This document shows, in pieces, positions 1 to 8,078 of a stretch of DNA of 18,890 nucleotides (the stretch's first letter is position 1; each line of letters opens with the position of its first letter). Both the position numbers and the translations under genes were made by a program. The notes under the pieces were generated by a model. The model made no database searches, had not been told where the DNA came from, and worked only from the letters and a program-made list of their open reading frames with translations. The DNA lies in contig JANQMQ010000465.1 of NCBI GenBank assembly GCA_028279995.1, positions 1 to 18,890 on the forward strand, written 5' to 3'. This stretch comes from Candidatus Phaeomarinibacter sp. Lineage in GTDB: Bacteria > Pseudomonadota > Alphaproteobacteria > CGMCC-115125.

Positions 1-99
1 GGCGTGGGTACAAGCGGCCAACTCTACAAAAACATGATGGGCAAGTTTGGTTTCGCAGACTGCGGACCAACGCTCGTTGCTGACCTGAGAGGGGACTAA
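1..99 (+). CDS. C-terminal fragment of an unidentified phage protein (possible GNAT acetyltransferase)
   Basis: The frame is open from base 1 to a TAA at 97-99, so only the last 32 residues of a gene starting outside the window are visible. The segment contains QLYKNMMGKFGFADCGPTL. Its L-Y-x(6)-F-G-F pattern resembles the C-terminal end of GNAT acetyltransferases, where a conserved Tyr is followed by a 'GF' strand. The stop overlaps the next start by one base (TAATG), as at several later junctions, which supports this being a genuine gene of the same operon. The GNAT reading is weak because the acetyl-CoA-binding part is not in the window. A small structural or packaging protein is equally possible. 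Confidence refers mainly to the existence of the coding end. Confidence 0.55.
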   Translation, partial: GVGTSGQLYKNMMGKFGFADCGPTLVADLRGD

Positions 100-320
100 T
101 GGGCAAGTTCAAAGCGCCAAAGCCTGCGCCACTTCCGGAGCCTCCGCCTCCGCCTCCCGAGCCGGAACCGCGCAAGACCAATGAGGCTGTACGCAAGGCA
201 CGCCGCGAGGAAGTGAAACGTGTGAACAGCCTTCGCGGTGACAGGTCCACCCTGCTGACAGGTCCCAGCGGTCTCATGAAAGAAGCCAACACAGGCACAA
301 CCACGCTGTTGGGCGGCTAG
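99..320 (+). CDS. Small proline-rich phage protein of unknown function, upstream of portal
   Basis: This 73-residue protein has an N-terminal run rich in proline and glutamate (residues 7-24), a basic helical-looking centre with many Arg/Lys (about 25-48), and a C-terminal segment TLLTGPSGLMKEANTGTTT ending in LLGG. Short proteins with this plan (proline stretch, basic centre, 'TLLTGPxGL ... TLLG' end) recur in podophage structural clusters next to the portal gene, from my memory of the family. Their role is not established. The start overlaps the preceding stop (TAATG) and the portal gene begins six bases after its stop, so it belongs to the head operon. It could be a minor virion or assembly-chaperone component, but nothing in the sequence proves that. 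Confidence 0.75.
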   Translation: MGKFKAPKPAPLPEPPPPPPEPEPRKTNEAVRKARREEVKRVNSLRGDRSTLLTGPSGLMKEANTGTTTLLGG

Positions 321-326
321 GCATTC

Positions 327-2006
327 ATGAAGATCAAGAGCCCGCGCGATTACTACGATCTGCGCATCAGCGACATGAAGACCGAGAGGTCATCGTGGGA
401 TGCGCACTGGCGTGAGTTGGCGACGAATTTTTCGCCTCGCCGTAGTCGCTTCTCAGCGGGCGAGCGCAACAAGGGCAACAGGCGTAACAACCTGATAAAC
501 AATACGCCGCTGTTCGCGCGCCGTGTCCTGCGCTCCGGCATGATGACAGGGATCACCAGCCCGGCACGGCCATGGTTCCGCCTGGAACCGCCGGACGCCG
601 AAATGGGCACCTATGCGCCCGTCCGCTCCTGGCTTGATGCCGTTGAAACGCTCATGTACCGCGTGTTTGCAGCGTCCAACCTCTATAAGTCGCTGCCGAC
701 CGTCTACAACGATCTTGGTGTATTCGGCACTGCCGCCATGATCGAGGAAGAAGACTTCGAGGATGTGGCGCGGTTCACGAATTTTGTCACCGGCGAATAC
801 ATGGTCGGTGTCAACGGGTATGGCCGCGTTGATACCTTCGGGCGCGATTTCGAACTCAACGTTGAGCAGGTTGTGTCCCGGTACGGTCTGACCAACGCAT
901 CTTCGACCATCAAGAACAACTGGGACAATGGCAACTACCGCAATTCGGTAAGCCTGAGGCATGTGATCGAGCCTGCCGGCCGCTACAGCGGCGACGGCAT
1001 GTCACTGCCACCGGAGATGAAATACCGCTCGGTGGTGTGGGATGTAAGCGGCGAGCATGATCGGTTTCTGAGCGTCAAAGGGTATCGCGAGTTCCCTGTC
1101 TTTGCGCCGCGGTGGGAGGCCAACGCGGGCGATAGCTATGGCTTTTCGCCTGGCATGGATGCTTTGGGCGATGCAAAGGCTCTTCAGGTCCAGGAGAAGG
1201 AGAAGGGCAAAGCCGTTGCCAAGCAGGTAGCGCCGCCACTGCTATTGCCCAGCAGCTTGCAGGATAGCGCCGTCTCTACGCTTCCCGGTGCTGTCAACTT
1301 TGATGATGACCCGAATAAGGTTGCTAGAGCCTTCTATCAGGTGAATGCGAGCGTCTCCGACTTGCGCGCCGATATGTCTGAGACAGAAGAGCGCATCAAC
1401 AGAGCGTTCTATGTCGATCTGTTCTTGATGATCGCGCAACAGGATGATGTGCGCACTGCGACGGAGATAGCAGCCCGTCAGGAAGAAAAACTGATCCAGC
1501 TTGGGCCGGTCTTGGAGAATGTTCACGATGAGCTTCTGGACCCGCTGATCGACCGCACGTTCAACATGATCATGCGAGCGGCGCGTCCGGGCTGGATGGG
1601 CGCGGGACCAATGCTCCTGCCGCCGCCTCCGCCTGAACTCTCTGAATCCGAGGTGCGCGTTGAGTACATCTCAATCCTCGCTCAAGCGCAGAAACTCGTC
1701 GATACGAGCAGCATTGAGCGCTTTGCAGGGTTCGTCGGGAATGTGGCTCAACTGCGCCCGGAGATTCTCGACAAGCTCAACCCGGACAAGATGGCCGACA
1801 AGATGGCGGAAGACCTGGGTGTGCCGCCGGATGTGGTCAATGCCGATGACGAGGTCGCTGCTATACGCCAGCAGCGTGCGGAAGCGGAGCAAGGGGCCGC
1901 GTTGCAGGCGCAGGCAGCGGCAGCGGTAGATGGTGCCAAGGTTCTGTCTGAGACACCGACTACTGGCGAAACGCTTCTGACAGATCTTCTTGGGGCCGCT
2001 CAATGA
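327..2006 (+). CDS. Portal protein (head-to-tail connector, T7 gp8-like)
   Basis: At 559 residues this matches the usual size of podovirus head-tail connector proteins. These form the dodecameric portal ring at one capsid vertex through which DNA is packaged and ejected and to which the tail attaches. The N-terminal part is characteristic: a Trp-containing start (SSWDAHWRELATNFSPR, about residues 22-38), then NNTPLFARRVLRSGMMTGI and SPARPWFRLEP (about 58-88), typical of the Pfam 'Head-tail_con' family. Later parts include DALGDAKALQVQEKEKGKA (about 279-297) and a C-terminal Ala/Gln/Glu-rich segment. The start follows the upstream stop by six bases with only a weak AGG as ribosome site. The stop overlaps the next start (ATGA). 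Its place before scaffold and capsid genes agrees with this role. Confidence 0.95.
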   Translation: MKIKSPRDYYDLRISDMKTERSSWDAHWRELATNFSPRRSRFSAGERNKGNRRNNLINNTPLFARRVLRSGMMTGITSPARPWFRLEPPDAEMGTYAPVRSWLDAVETLMYRVFAASNLYKSLPTVYNDLGVFGTAAMIEEEDFEDVARFTNFVTGEYMVGVNGYGRVDTFGRDFELNVEQVVSRYGLTNASSTIKNNWDNGNYRNSVSLRHVIEPAGRYSGDGMSLPPEMKYRSVVWDVSGEHDRFLSVKGYREFPVFAPRWEANAGDSYGFSPGMDALGDAKALQVQEKEKGKAVAKQVAPPLLLPSSLQDSAVSTLPGAVNFDDDPNKVARAFYQVNASVSDLRADMSETEERINRAFYVDLFLMIAQQDDVRTATEIAARQEEKLIQLGPVLENVHDELLDPLIDRTFNMIMRAARPGWMGAGPMLLPPPPPELSESEVRVEYISILAQAQKLVDTSSIERFAGFVGNVAQLRPEILDKLNPDKMADKMAEDLGVPPDVVNADDEVAAIRQQRAEAEQGAALQAQAAAAVDGAKVLSETPTTGETLLTDLLGAAQ

Positions 2007-2305
2007 GTGTCGCTGATGATCCTGAAAAGGTCACAGCCGCTCAGAAGAAGGTCAGAAAGAAGAAACAGGAGTTCGCGGATGACTTGCGGTCGGTCCTGGC
2101 GGCCGGCGCAGGGCGACGGGTGCTGCACGAGGCGTTGAACAGAACCGGCGTGTTCGCAGTGAACACGTTCACGGGTGATGCGCTCTCAACTAGTCACAAC
2201 GTAGGCAAGCAGGACATAGGCCGCTGGCTGTTTCGCGAGATCGCGGCAGCAGATGCAGCGGCTATCGGCCTGATGATGGAGAAGGACACAGGAAACGATG
2301 AGTGA
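2003..2305 (+). CDS. Bbp19-like small phage structural protein
   Basis: The 100-residue protein contains DLRSVLAAGAGRRVLHEAL, then TGVFAVNTFTGDAL, then GKQDIGRWLFREI and a C-terminal 'LMMEKD'. This pattern (a helix with 'GRR', a 'FTGD' segment, 'G-x-x-x-G-x-x-L', and 'LMM') fits the Bbp19 structural-domain family. That family is named after Bordetella phage BPP-1 and is commonly found between portal and scaffold genes in podophages. The exact virion role is not settled to my knowledge; an internal or head-associated role is an inference from position. The start overlaps the portal stop by four bases (ATGA), and its own last eight bases overlap the scaffold gene, showing tight translational coupling. 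Confidence 0.8.
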   Translation: MSVADDPEKVTAAQKKVRKKKQEFADDLRSVLAAGAGRRVLHEALNRTGVFAVNTFTGDALSTSHNVGKQDIGRWLFREIAAADAAAIGLMMEKDTGNDE

Positions 2306-3008
2306 AGAGCAGACACTTCTTGGTCTTGAAGGCGACGGCGCGACAGAAGGCACTGACGCGACACATGACCAGACACAGAATTCCGACGCGGACGGCACTG
2401 CCAACGCCGCTGCGGAGGAAGCAACCGCTGATGACAGCGCAACCGACGATACCACGGACACAGATGGTGACGATGGTGCGGGTGACGGTGAACAGGCGGG
2501 CGCTCCGGAGGCCTATGAGGATTTTGCAATCCCCGAAGGCCTTGGCCTGGAAGTCGATGAGAAACGTATGGCGTCCTTCAAGGATTTGGCCAAAGGGCTG
2601 AACCTTTCGCAGGATGCTGCGCAGACCCTCGTTGATGAGTACACGCAGGCCATTCCAGAAATCGCAGCAGCCGCAATGGAAGCTGCGACGCAGGCTGCGG
2701 AGCAAAAGCAGAGGGATCAGGCGGAAGCCTGGGCCAAAGAGTCGAGGGAGCATCCAGATATTGGCGGCTCCAGCCTTGAAGGTGTGCTCGCAAGAGGCAA
2801 TCGCGTTCTCGGGGAATACGGCACGCCGTCTCTGATTGAGGCTCTCAAGCAGACCGGCATGAGCAACCACCCGGACATGATTCAACTGCTGAACCGCGTT
2901 GGCACAACGCTGGAGGAAGACCGTCTTGAGAACGGCAAGCCTCCCGCATCCACCCAAACCACGGCAGACCGCTGGTATCCCAACAACCAGTCAGCGGCAG
3001 CCGAATAG
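2298..3008 (+). CDS. Capsid scaffolding / assembly protein (T7 gp9-like)
   Basis: This is a 236-residue strongly acidic protein. The first 75 residues are mostly Asp, Glu, Ala, Thr and Gly and look disordered. They are followed by a region with helical character (about 76-185) containing EDFAIPEGLGLEVDEK, a motif type common in phage capsid assembly scaffolds, and Gln/Ala/Glu-rich helices. Its position directly before the major capsid gene, its composition and its length match the T7 gp9-like scaffold role: it co-assembles with coat protein into the procapsid and leaves during DNA packaging. It overlaps the preceding gene by eight bases. A 17-base gap with a clear ribosome site follows before the capsid gene, where expression would be expected to rise. 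Confidence 0.85.
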   Translation: MSEEQTLLGLEGDGATEGTDATHDQTQNSDADGTANAAAEEATADDSATDDTTDTDGDDGAGDGEQAGAPEAYEDFAIPEGLGLEVDEKRMASFKDLAKGLNLSQDAAQTLVDEYTQAIPEIAAAAMEAATQAAEQKQRDQAEAWAKESREHPDIGGSSLEGVLARGNRVLGEYGTPSLIEALKQTGMSNHPDMIQLLNRVGTTLEEDRLENGKPPASTQTTADRWYPNNQSAAAE

Positions 3009-3025
3009 TCTAGGAGAGAGAACCA

Positions 3026-4072
3026 ATGCCTACCATTGGCAACACGATGCTGGGCCTTGCGGACATTTACGCAGGCTCAGACAAACACGGTGATGTCGCT
3101 GATATCATCAATATGCTGTCGCAGACGAACGCGATGGTTGACGATATGGTTACCCGCGAGTGCAACTCCGGCAAGCAGCACGAACACACGGTCATGTCCG
3201 GCTTGCCAAGCATTGTCTGGGGTCAGCTCTACAAGGGTATCCCGAACAGCAAAGGGCAGCGCACTCAGGTCAAGGACGTGACCGGCTTTACAGAGGGCCG
3301 CTCGACCGTTGATGCGCGGCTGGCCGAAGTCGAGAAGAACCTGCCGGCCTTCCGTCTTCAGGAAGCGCAGGGCTTCATTGAGGCCATGTCGCAGGAAGCG
3401 GCTCGGGCGATGATCTATGAAAGCCAGAGCACGTCGCCAGAGCGGATTACGGGTCTGGCCCCGCGCTTCTCAAGCAAATCGGCCGAGAACGGCTCCCAGA
3501 TCATCGACGCCGGTGGAACCGGCTCCAACAACACGTCTGTCTGGTTCGTGACCTGGGGTACGGACGCATGCCACACGATCTATCCCGAAGGGTCCACAGC
3601 GGGGCTCATTCGAGAGGATCACGGCAAGCAGCGTGTGACGGATGACGATGGCAATGCGTACTACGCATTCGAGGAAACCTTCCGCTGGCACCTTGGTGTG
3701 ACTGTCCGCGATTGGCGAAAGGTCGTGCGCATCGCCAACATCGACGCAGCGGCTCTCGAAGCAGGCACTGTCGATATCTACAAGTGGATGCGTAAGGCCT
3801 ACTACCAGCTACACGGCGCACGCACTGCTGATCGCGGTACATCACGCCCTGGTGGCGGCATGGACGCCAATTTCGCGATGGGTCACACGGCTGTCTACTG
3901 CAACAAGGATGTGTTCGAGGCTCTTGACGCCAAGGGCACGAACACAGGCGGCTCGGACAACTATGTCCGTTTGCGGCCCATGGAAGTGCAGGGGCGTGAG
4001 GTCGAAACCTACCGTGGATTCCCTGTCCGGCAGATGGACGCGATCCTCAACACAGAAGCCCGCGTCGTTTAA
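3026..4072 (+). CDS. Major capsid protein
   Basis: This 348-residue protein builds the icosahedral shell. Recognisable segments are the N-terminal DIINMLSQTNAMVDDMVTRE, then GLPSIVWGQLYKGIPNSKG (about residues 57-75), EGRSTVDARLAEVE (about 91-104) and FIEAMSQEAARAMIYES (about 118-134). These match the podophage coat group that I associate with the 'GP7' major capsid family, and I expect an HK97 fold by family knowledge. The start is well supported by an AGGAG ribosome site at 3011-3015, ten bases upstream, which is stronger than at most neighbouring genes and fits a highly expressed product. Scaffold precedes it and a cement protein follows, the usual order. A coat protein is very likely; the exact family name is less certain. 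Confidence 0.93.
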   Translation: MPTIGNTMLGLADIYAGSDKHGDVADIINMLSQTNAMVDDMVTRECNSGKQHEHTVMSGLPSIVWGQLYKGIPNSKGQRTQVKDVTGFTEGRSTVDARLAEVEKNLPAFRLQEAQGFIEAMSQEAARAMIYESQSTSPERITGLAPRFSSKSAENGSQIIDAGGTGSNNTSVWFVTWGTDACHTIYPEGSTAGLIREDHGKQRVTDDDGNAYYAFEETFRWHLGVTVRDWRKVVRIANIDAAALEAGTVDIYKWMRKAYYQLHGARTADRGTSRPGGGMDANFAMGHTAVYCNKDVFEALDAKGTNTGGSDNYVRLRPMEVQGREVETYRGFPVRQMDAILNTEARVV

Positions 4073-4098
4073 GGCTCAACCAGAAAGGACTACTCGCT

Positions 4099-4533
4099 AT
4101 GGCTATTCTTAGCGCACAGGAGACGTTCTCGAACGCACAGGCCATTACGGCGACAGCGGCTTCGACAAACGTCATCGACTTTGGGGCGCCCGGGACATGG
4201 GTGCACTCCTCAACCCCTGTTATTGATGACAAGGGCAACTCCCGCATCCCGTTGCTCATTCAGGTGACTGAGGCATTCGACAACCTCACGAGTCTGACAG
4301 TCACGCTGCAGGCGGACAACGATGAGGCATTCGGGTCTCCAACGTCGCTTTATGCCGAAACCATTGCCCTTGCCGACCTTCAGCCGGGCAAAAAGACGGC
4401 AGTGCGGGTGATCCCGTACAATGCGACCGAACGGTATCTGCGTGTGCATTACACGGTCACCGGCACCGCGCCGACGGCAGGCAGGATCACGGCGGCAATT
4501 GCCTCCGCTGAAAGTGCCTTCGGAGCGCGCTGA
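4099..4533 (+). CDS. Bbp16-family capsid cement (decoration) protein
   Basis: This 144-residue beta-rich protein has the hallmarks of the Bbp16 capsid cement family. The N-terminal ETFSNAQAITATAASTNVID is followed by LLIQVTEAFDNLTSLTVTLQ (about residues 54-73), then 'ERYLRVHYTVTGTAPTAGRI' near the C-terminus (about 113-132). Proteins of this family bind the outside of the shell and stabilise it against internal DNA pressure, by family knowledge. The gene lies 26 bases after the capsid stop with an AAGGA ribosome site at 4085-4089, and its stop overlaps the next start (TGATG at 4531-4535). Its own ribosome site suggests abundant production alongside the coat protein. Confidence 0.9.
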   Translation: MAILSAQETFSNAQAITATAASTNVIDFGAPGTWVHSSTPVIDDKGNSRIPLLIQVTEAFDNLTSLTVTLQADNDEAFGSPTSLYAETIALADLQPGKKTAVRVIPYNATERYLRVHYTVTGTAPTAGRITAAIASAESAFGAR

Positions 4534-4832
4534 TGAGTGGTCCCATTGAAGTCACCGCCACCCAGCCCGGCTACTATGGCTCCTACAGGCAGACAGGCGA
4601 CACTTTCACAGTCGAGAAGGCTGAGGACGTGTCAGACGTCTGGATGTCGGTCAGCAGCGAGTCGGCGGTCAGTCCCGATGTGGACCTGGCCGGCGATGCC
4701 GACGATCTGGACCAGATGGACAAGGAAGCGCTCGAGGCATACGCCAAACAGCACTTCGGTGTTGACCTGGACCGGCGCAAGTCAGAAGCCACGATGCGCG
4801 CTGAGATACGGGAACTGGCAGCCGCCGAATAA
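4533..4832 (+). CDS. Small acidic head-region protein with C-terminal SAP/HeH-like helix pair
   Basis: This 99-residue protein begins with a beta-type segment (IEVTATQPGYYGSYRQTGD, about residues 4-22) that resembles small podophage head-region proteins with a 'GYYG' stretch. It then has an acidic linker and ends with DQMDKEALEAYAKQHFGVDL (about 63-82) followed by DRRKSEATMRAEI. The C-terminal pattern 'M-x-K-x-x-L-x-x-Y-A-x-x-x-F-G-V-x-L-D-x-R' is like the SAP/HeH helix-extension-helix fold found in many small phage proteins, where it may bind nucleic acid or other proteins. The start overlaps the cement-protein stop by one base, so it is translated by coupling. A terminator-like hairpin follows 27 bases after its stop. 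The function is unknown. Confidence 0.8.
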   Translation: MSGPIEVTATQPGYYGSYRQTGDTFTVEKAEDVSDVWMSVSSESAVSPDVDLAGDADDLDQMDKEALEAYAKQHFGVDLDRRKSEATMRAEIRELAAAE

Positions 4833-4859
4833 GGCGACTGTCCGATCTAACTGAGAACA

Positions 4860-4890
4860 GGGCGGTACTTAGGTGCCGCCCTTTCTCTTT
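4860..4890 (+). terminator. Rho-independent-type terminator inside the head operon
   Basis: The sequence GGGCGGTAC (4860-4868), loop TTAG, GTGCCGCCC (4873-4881) forms a nine-pair stem with one G-T wobble. It is followed by a T-rich tail TTTCTCTTT (4882-4890). It lies between two head genes on the same strand, 15 bases before the next start and just before the GGAGG ribosome site at 4893-4897. It may work as a partial terminator that gives more capsid and cement transcript than downstream tail transcript. Confidence 0.7.
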
Positions 4891-4904
4891 GTGGAGGCCG
4901 TTCG

Positions 4905-5231
4905 ATGGTCAGCATGAAAGTCGACAAGCCAGAGACCAAAGGTGCCAGCCTTGTCTGCGATAGCGACAACAACCCCTATGGGTACGGTTTGACGATCAGT
5001 CTGGACAAGGACCGAATGAAGTTGCTCGGTATTGATCAGGAGAAATATCCGGTCGGCGCGGAAGTGATGATCAAGGGCCTGGCGACTGTTTCAAGTACGT
5101 CCGCCTATGAAGCGCCGGATGGGAAAGACGAACATACCGGCCTCCAGATAACCGACCTTGAAATCAAGCTGGCCCCGGATGGGGATGTCGCATCCCGGTT
5201 CTACGGAAGCGAAAGCGCTGATGGTCAGTAA
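4905..5231 (+). CDS. Capsid-staple-like small head protein
   Basis: This 108-residue protein has the segments NNPYGYGLTISLDKDRMKLL (about residues 22-41), then 'PVGAEVMIKGLATVSSTSAY' (about 50-69), and HTGLQITDLEI (about 77-87). This succession ('YGYGL-x-I-x-L', 'G-x-x-x-x-x-x-G-x-A-x-V-x-x-T-S-A-Y', 'LQITD-x-E') matches the small phage family annotated as capsid staple proteins, which link neighbouring coat subunits on the shell. The assignment is by remembered pattern and is moderately sure. A GGAGG ribosome site at 4893-4897, seven bases before the ATG, supports the start; a second in-frame ATG at 4914 is possible but worse placed. The end overlaps the tail tubular gene by 11 bases. Confidence 0.7.
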   Translation: MVSMKVDKPETKGASLVCDSDNNPYGYGLTISLDKDRMKLLGIDQEKYPVGAEVMIKGLATVSSTSAYEAPDGKDEHTGLQITDLEIKLAPDGDVASRFYGSESADGQ

Positions 5232-5814
5232 GGCACAGATTTGCAATCTGGCCCTGTCACATATCGGCCAGACCACAACGACCATTGCAAACCTCGATAC
5301 GGATACGAGCACCGCAGCGGTGCAGTGTCGGCTGAACTACGACATTGCGCGCCGCTTTGTGCTTGCGGACGCCCCGTGGCGTTTTGCCCGCCGCCGCATT
5401 GCTGGAGCTGATATCGGATCGCCCCCATCGCCGTGGCAATACCGATATGAGTTCCCGGTTGATTGCATATCGGTGCAGGAGATAGAGCGCACCACCGATG
5501 CCGAACTTCCTATTCCCTATGATGTTGAATTGACCGGCGACGGATCGGCGCGTTCTGTTGTGACTAACAAGGCTGATGCGGTTCTCGTGTATACCCGGGA
5601 CACAGATAGCCTGGCGCTGTTCTCACCGGGTTTCGTGAATGCATTCTCATGGTATCTGGCAAGCCAGATCGCTTACCCGATCACCACGAAGCTTGATGCC
5701 GAGCAACGCGCGTTGCGCGTGTATGAAGGCGTGATCGCCAGTGCAAAGGCGCGCGAGGCTGCTGGTGTTCAGGCGCGGCCTGAGCCTGACGCACCATGGG
5801 TGCGCGCCCGCTGA
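5221..5814 (+). CDS. Tail tubular protein A (T7 gp11-like, head-tail adaptor)
   Basis: From the ATG at 5221 the protein is 197 residues, close to T7 gp11 (196). It begins MVSKAQICNLALSHIGQ, the typical opening of this family, in which 'I-C-N-x-A-L-x-x-I-G' sits at the extreme N-terminus. It continues with LNYDIARRFVLADAPWRFARRR (about residues 36-57, a 'Y...R...L...PW-x-F-A' motif conserved in the group) and WQYRYEFPVDCI. Gp11 homologues form the ring that joins the portal to the nozzle. The frame is open further upstream to an ATG at 5158, but that would add 21 residues unlike the family and overlap the previous gene by 74 bases, so I chose 5221. The stop overlaps the next start (TGATG at 5812-5816). 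Confidence 0.88.
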   Translation: MVSKAQICNLALSHIGQTTTTIANLDTDTSTAAVQCRLNYDIARRFVLADAPWRFARRRIAGADIGSPPSPWQYRYEFPVDCISVQEIERTTDAELPIPYDVELTGDGSARSVVTNKADAVLVYTRDTDSLALFSPGFVNAFSWYLASQIAYPITTKLDAEQRALRVYEGVIASAKAREAAGVQARPEPDAPWVRAR

Positions 5815-8078
5815 TGCCTGTCGATATCCCGCAGATCAGTTTTGGCGGTGGCGCTGTTTCGCCCGGTGTCTATGCGCGGGTGGACCTGCAAAAGTTCGGT
5901 TCTGCTGCGGCTCGAATCCAGAACATGTTTGTTCATGCCGAAGGCGGATCGTCGAACCGGGCAGGTACGCGATACATCAATGAGGTGAAAGACAGCGCCA
6001 AGCGGGTCCGCAATGTCCCCTTTGAGTTCAATGAAGAGCAGGCTTACTGCCTGGAATTCGGTGACCGATACGTTCGCGTTGTCCGGAATGGTGCTCTGGT
6101 GCTTGAAGCGGAGAAGGCGATAACGGGAGCAACCTCCACAAATCCTGTAGTGCTTACGGTCAATGCGCACGGCTACTCAGACGGAGAGGAAGTCTTCATC
6201 TCGGGAGTAGGCGGGATGACGCAGATCAATGGCCAGTTCTACAAGGTAGCAGGCGCAACACCGAACTCGTTTGAACTACAGGGCGTCGATGGGACAGGTT
6301 TTGACGCTTACACAAGTGGCGGCACAAGCGAGCGGGTCTATGAGATAGAGACACCCTATCTTGAAGCGGATCTCGGTACGTTGAAATTCCGCCAGTCCAA
6401 CGATGTGATGTTTGTGGTTCACAGAAGCCATGCTCCGCGGCGCTTGTCTCGCCTCGATCATGACGACTGGATACTTGTCGAGGAGCAGTTTGCGTCCACG
6501 CTCTCAGCTCCTACTGGCGTCAATACGACCAACAACGGCACCGGTAACAAGGTCAACGGTTACGTCGTTACCGCCTTCAATGAAGAGACCGGGGAAGAGA
6601 GTATTGTCTCCTCTCGTGTTGTCGCCGTTAACGATTTTGGTGAAATCGGATTCTTCGTTCGGGTCGCGTGGGCTTCCGTCCCGGGAGCGACCAAATACAA
6701 CATCTATAAGGATGAGGACGGCAGCCTTTTTTACGGATACATCGGCAGCAGTGCGAGCCTGACCTTTACCGACAACAACATAGCGCCAGATTTTGCCGAC
6801 ACGCCGCCAACAAGCAACCGGAACCCTTTCGCAGCAGCGGGTGATTATCCCGGCGCAGTAGGGCTTCATGAGCAGCGCATTGCCTACGGTGGGTCCACCA
6901 ATACGCCGCTCACGACAGAGATGTCTCAGACGAGCCAGTTCCAGAATTTCAACAAGTCCAGCCCAACTCGCGACAGTGACGCCGTTGCGTTCCGCACTGT
7001 GACCGGCCAGGGGAATGAAATCCGGCACTACCGGAGTTTTCGGGATCGGTTGTTCGTATTCACTTCCGGGGCAGTGTGGTCCGCGCGGCCGGGTGGGGAC
7101 GTGGATGCGATCACACCCGCGAGCAAGAAAGTGTCGGTCGAGTTGTATCTGTCGGCAACCGATGTTCCGCCACTGACGATCAAAGAAAACATGCTGATGG
7201 TCTCCGGCCCGAACAACAGGGGCTACGAAGTTCACTCAATCGGCGTCTCGGTCGATACGCTGGGCTACTCCGGGTCGGACCTGACGGTTCTTGCGCGTCA
7301 TCTGTTTGAAACGCACACCATTCGTGAGTGGGCATACATTGAGCGGCCCCATCGGTTGGTTGTGGCCGTGCGGGATGACGGCGTGATCCTATGCATGTCC
7401 TATCTCGAAGAGCACCAGGTCTATGCATGGAGTGAATGGACCACCGACGGTGCCTTTGAGAGTGTCGCCAGCGTGCCGGAAGGCAGTGAGGACGCGCTCT
7501 ACGTCATTGTGCGCAGGACAGTGGACGGGGTTGCGAGACGCTATCAGGAACGCTTGCATACTCGCCAGTTCACAGAAATTGAAGGCGCGTTTTTCGTTGA
7601 CAGCGGTCTCACCTATACGGGCACGGCCACAAGCCAAATCAGTGGGCTATCTCACCTTGAGGGCAAGGGAGTTGTGGCGCTGGCGGACGGGAATCTCGTG
7701 CAGGGGCTGACGGTGGCGGACGGCGCGGTGACCCTTCCTGACGCAGCCTCGGTTGTCCATGTGGGTCTCCCTTTTCTGCCGCTGATAGAAAGCATGCCCT
7801 TGAATGCCGGTCGTGCGACTATGGCGAAGAGGAAGGCAATATCGAAGGTGGCGCTGCGTGTGCTGAGTGCACGCGGTATATCCGCAGGGCCCGACGAAGC
7901 AAACCTTCAAACCTACCCGGCACGCGAGAGCGAACCATGGGGAGCGCCGGCTGGACTGCGCACAGGGGTCATCGAGCTTCCCATATCCAGCGATTGGGAA
8001 CTCGACAGGTCGATTGTTGTGGTCGGGGAAGCTGGGCTGCCCATGACAGTGCTAGCAATGATGCCGCAGTTTGACTGA
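5814..8078 (+). CDS. Tail tubular protein B-like nozzle protein with FCCH-like and Fn3-like inserts
   Basis: From the ATG at 5814 the protein is 754 residues. The opening (PQISFGGGAVSPGVYARVDL, then NMFVHAEGGSSNRAGTRYI) is typical of podophage nozzle proteins, related by position and size to T7 gp12. Residues about 102-176 contain 'VNAHGYSDGEEVFISGVGGM' with 'NGQFYKVAG', a small beta domain usually annotated as an E1 FCCH-like module in phage proteins. Residues about 229-330 look like a fibronectin-III/Ig-type domain ('VRVAWASVPGATKYNIYKDE'). The rest fits the beta-propeller part ('YPGAVGLHEQRIAYGGS', 'YAWSEWTTDG'). An earlier ATG at 5796 would add six residues. I prefer 5814 because it gives the one-base stop/start overlap repeated through this operon; neither start has a clear ribosome site. 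The last eight bases overlap the next gene. Confidence 0.88.
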   Translation: MPVDIPQISFGGGAVSPGVYARVDLQKFGSAAARIQNMFVHAEGGSSNRAGTRYINEVKDSAKRVRNVPFEFNEEQAYCLEFGDRYVRVVRNGALVLEAEKAITGATSTNPVVLTVNAHGYSDGEEVFISGVGGMTQINGQFYKVAGATPNSFELQGVDGTGFDAYTSGGTSERVYEIETPYLEADLGTLKFRQSNDVMFVVHRSHAPRRLSRLDHDDWILVEEQFASTLSAPTGVNTTNNGTGNKVNGYVVTAFNEETGEESIVSSRVVAVNDFGEIGFFVRVAWASVPGATKYNIYKDEDGSLFYGYIGSSASLTFTDNNIAPDFADTPPTSNRNPFAAAGDYPGAVGLHEQRIAYGGSTNTPLTTEMSQTSQFQNFNKSSPTRDSDAVAFRTVTGQGNEIRHYRSFRDRLFVFTSGAVWSARPGGDVDAITPASKKVSVELYLSATDVPPLTIKENMLMVSGPNNRGYEVHSIGVSVDTLGYSGSDLTVLARHLFETHTIREWAYIERPHRLVVAVRDDGVILCMSYLEEHQVYAWSEWTTDGAFESVASVPEGSEDALYVIVRRTVDGVARRYQERLHTRQFTEIEGAFFVDSGLTYTGTATSQISGLSHLEGKGVVALADGNLVQGLTVADGAVTLPDAASVVHVGLPFLPLIESMPLNAGRATMAKRKAISKVALRVLSARGISAGPDEANLQTYPARESEPWGAPAGLRTGVIELPISSDWELDRSIVVVGEAGLPMTVLAMMPQFD

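Noticed and set aside
2262..2957. A 231-codon reverse-strand open frame opposite the scaffold gene
   Set aside because: The scaffold frame has the expected acidic composition and position; the reverse translation has no domain pattern.
5158..5220. An upstream start for tail tubular protein A
   Set aside because: It would overlap the preceding gene by 74 bases and add residues unlike the family, whose conserved N-terminus begins at the ATG at 5221.
6504..7235. A 243-codon reverse-strand open frame inside the nozzle gene
   Set aside because: It is opposite a well-supported nozzle gene and shows no recognisable motif, signal or sensible ribosome site.
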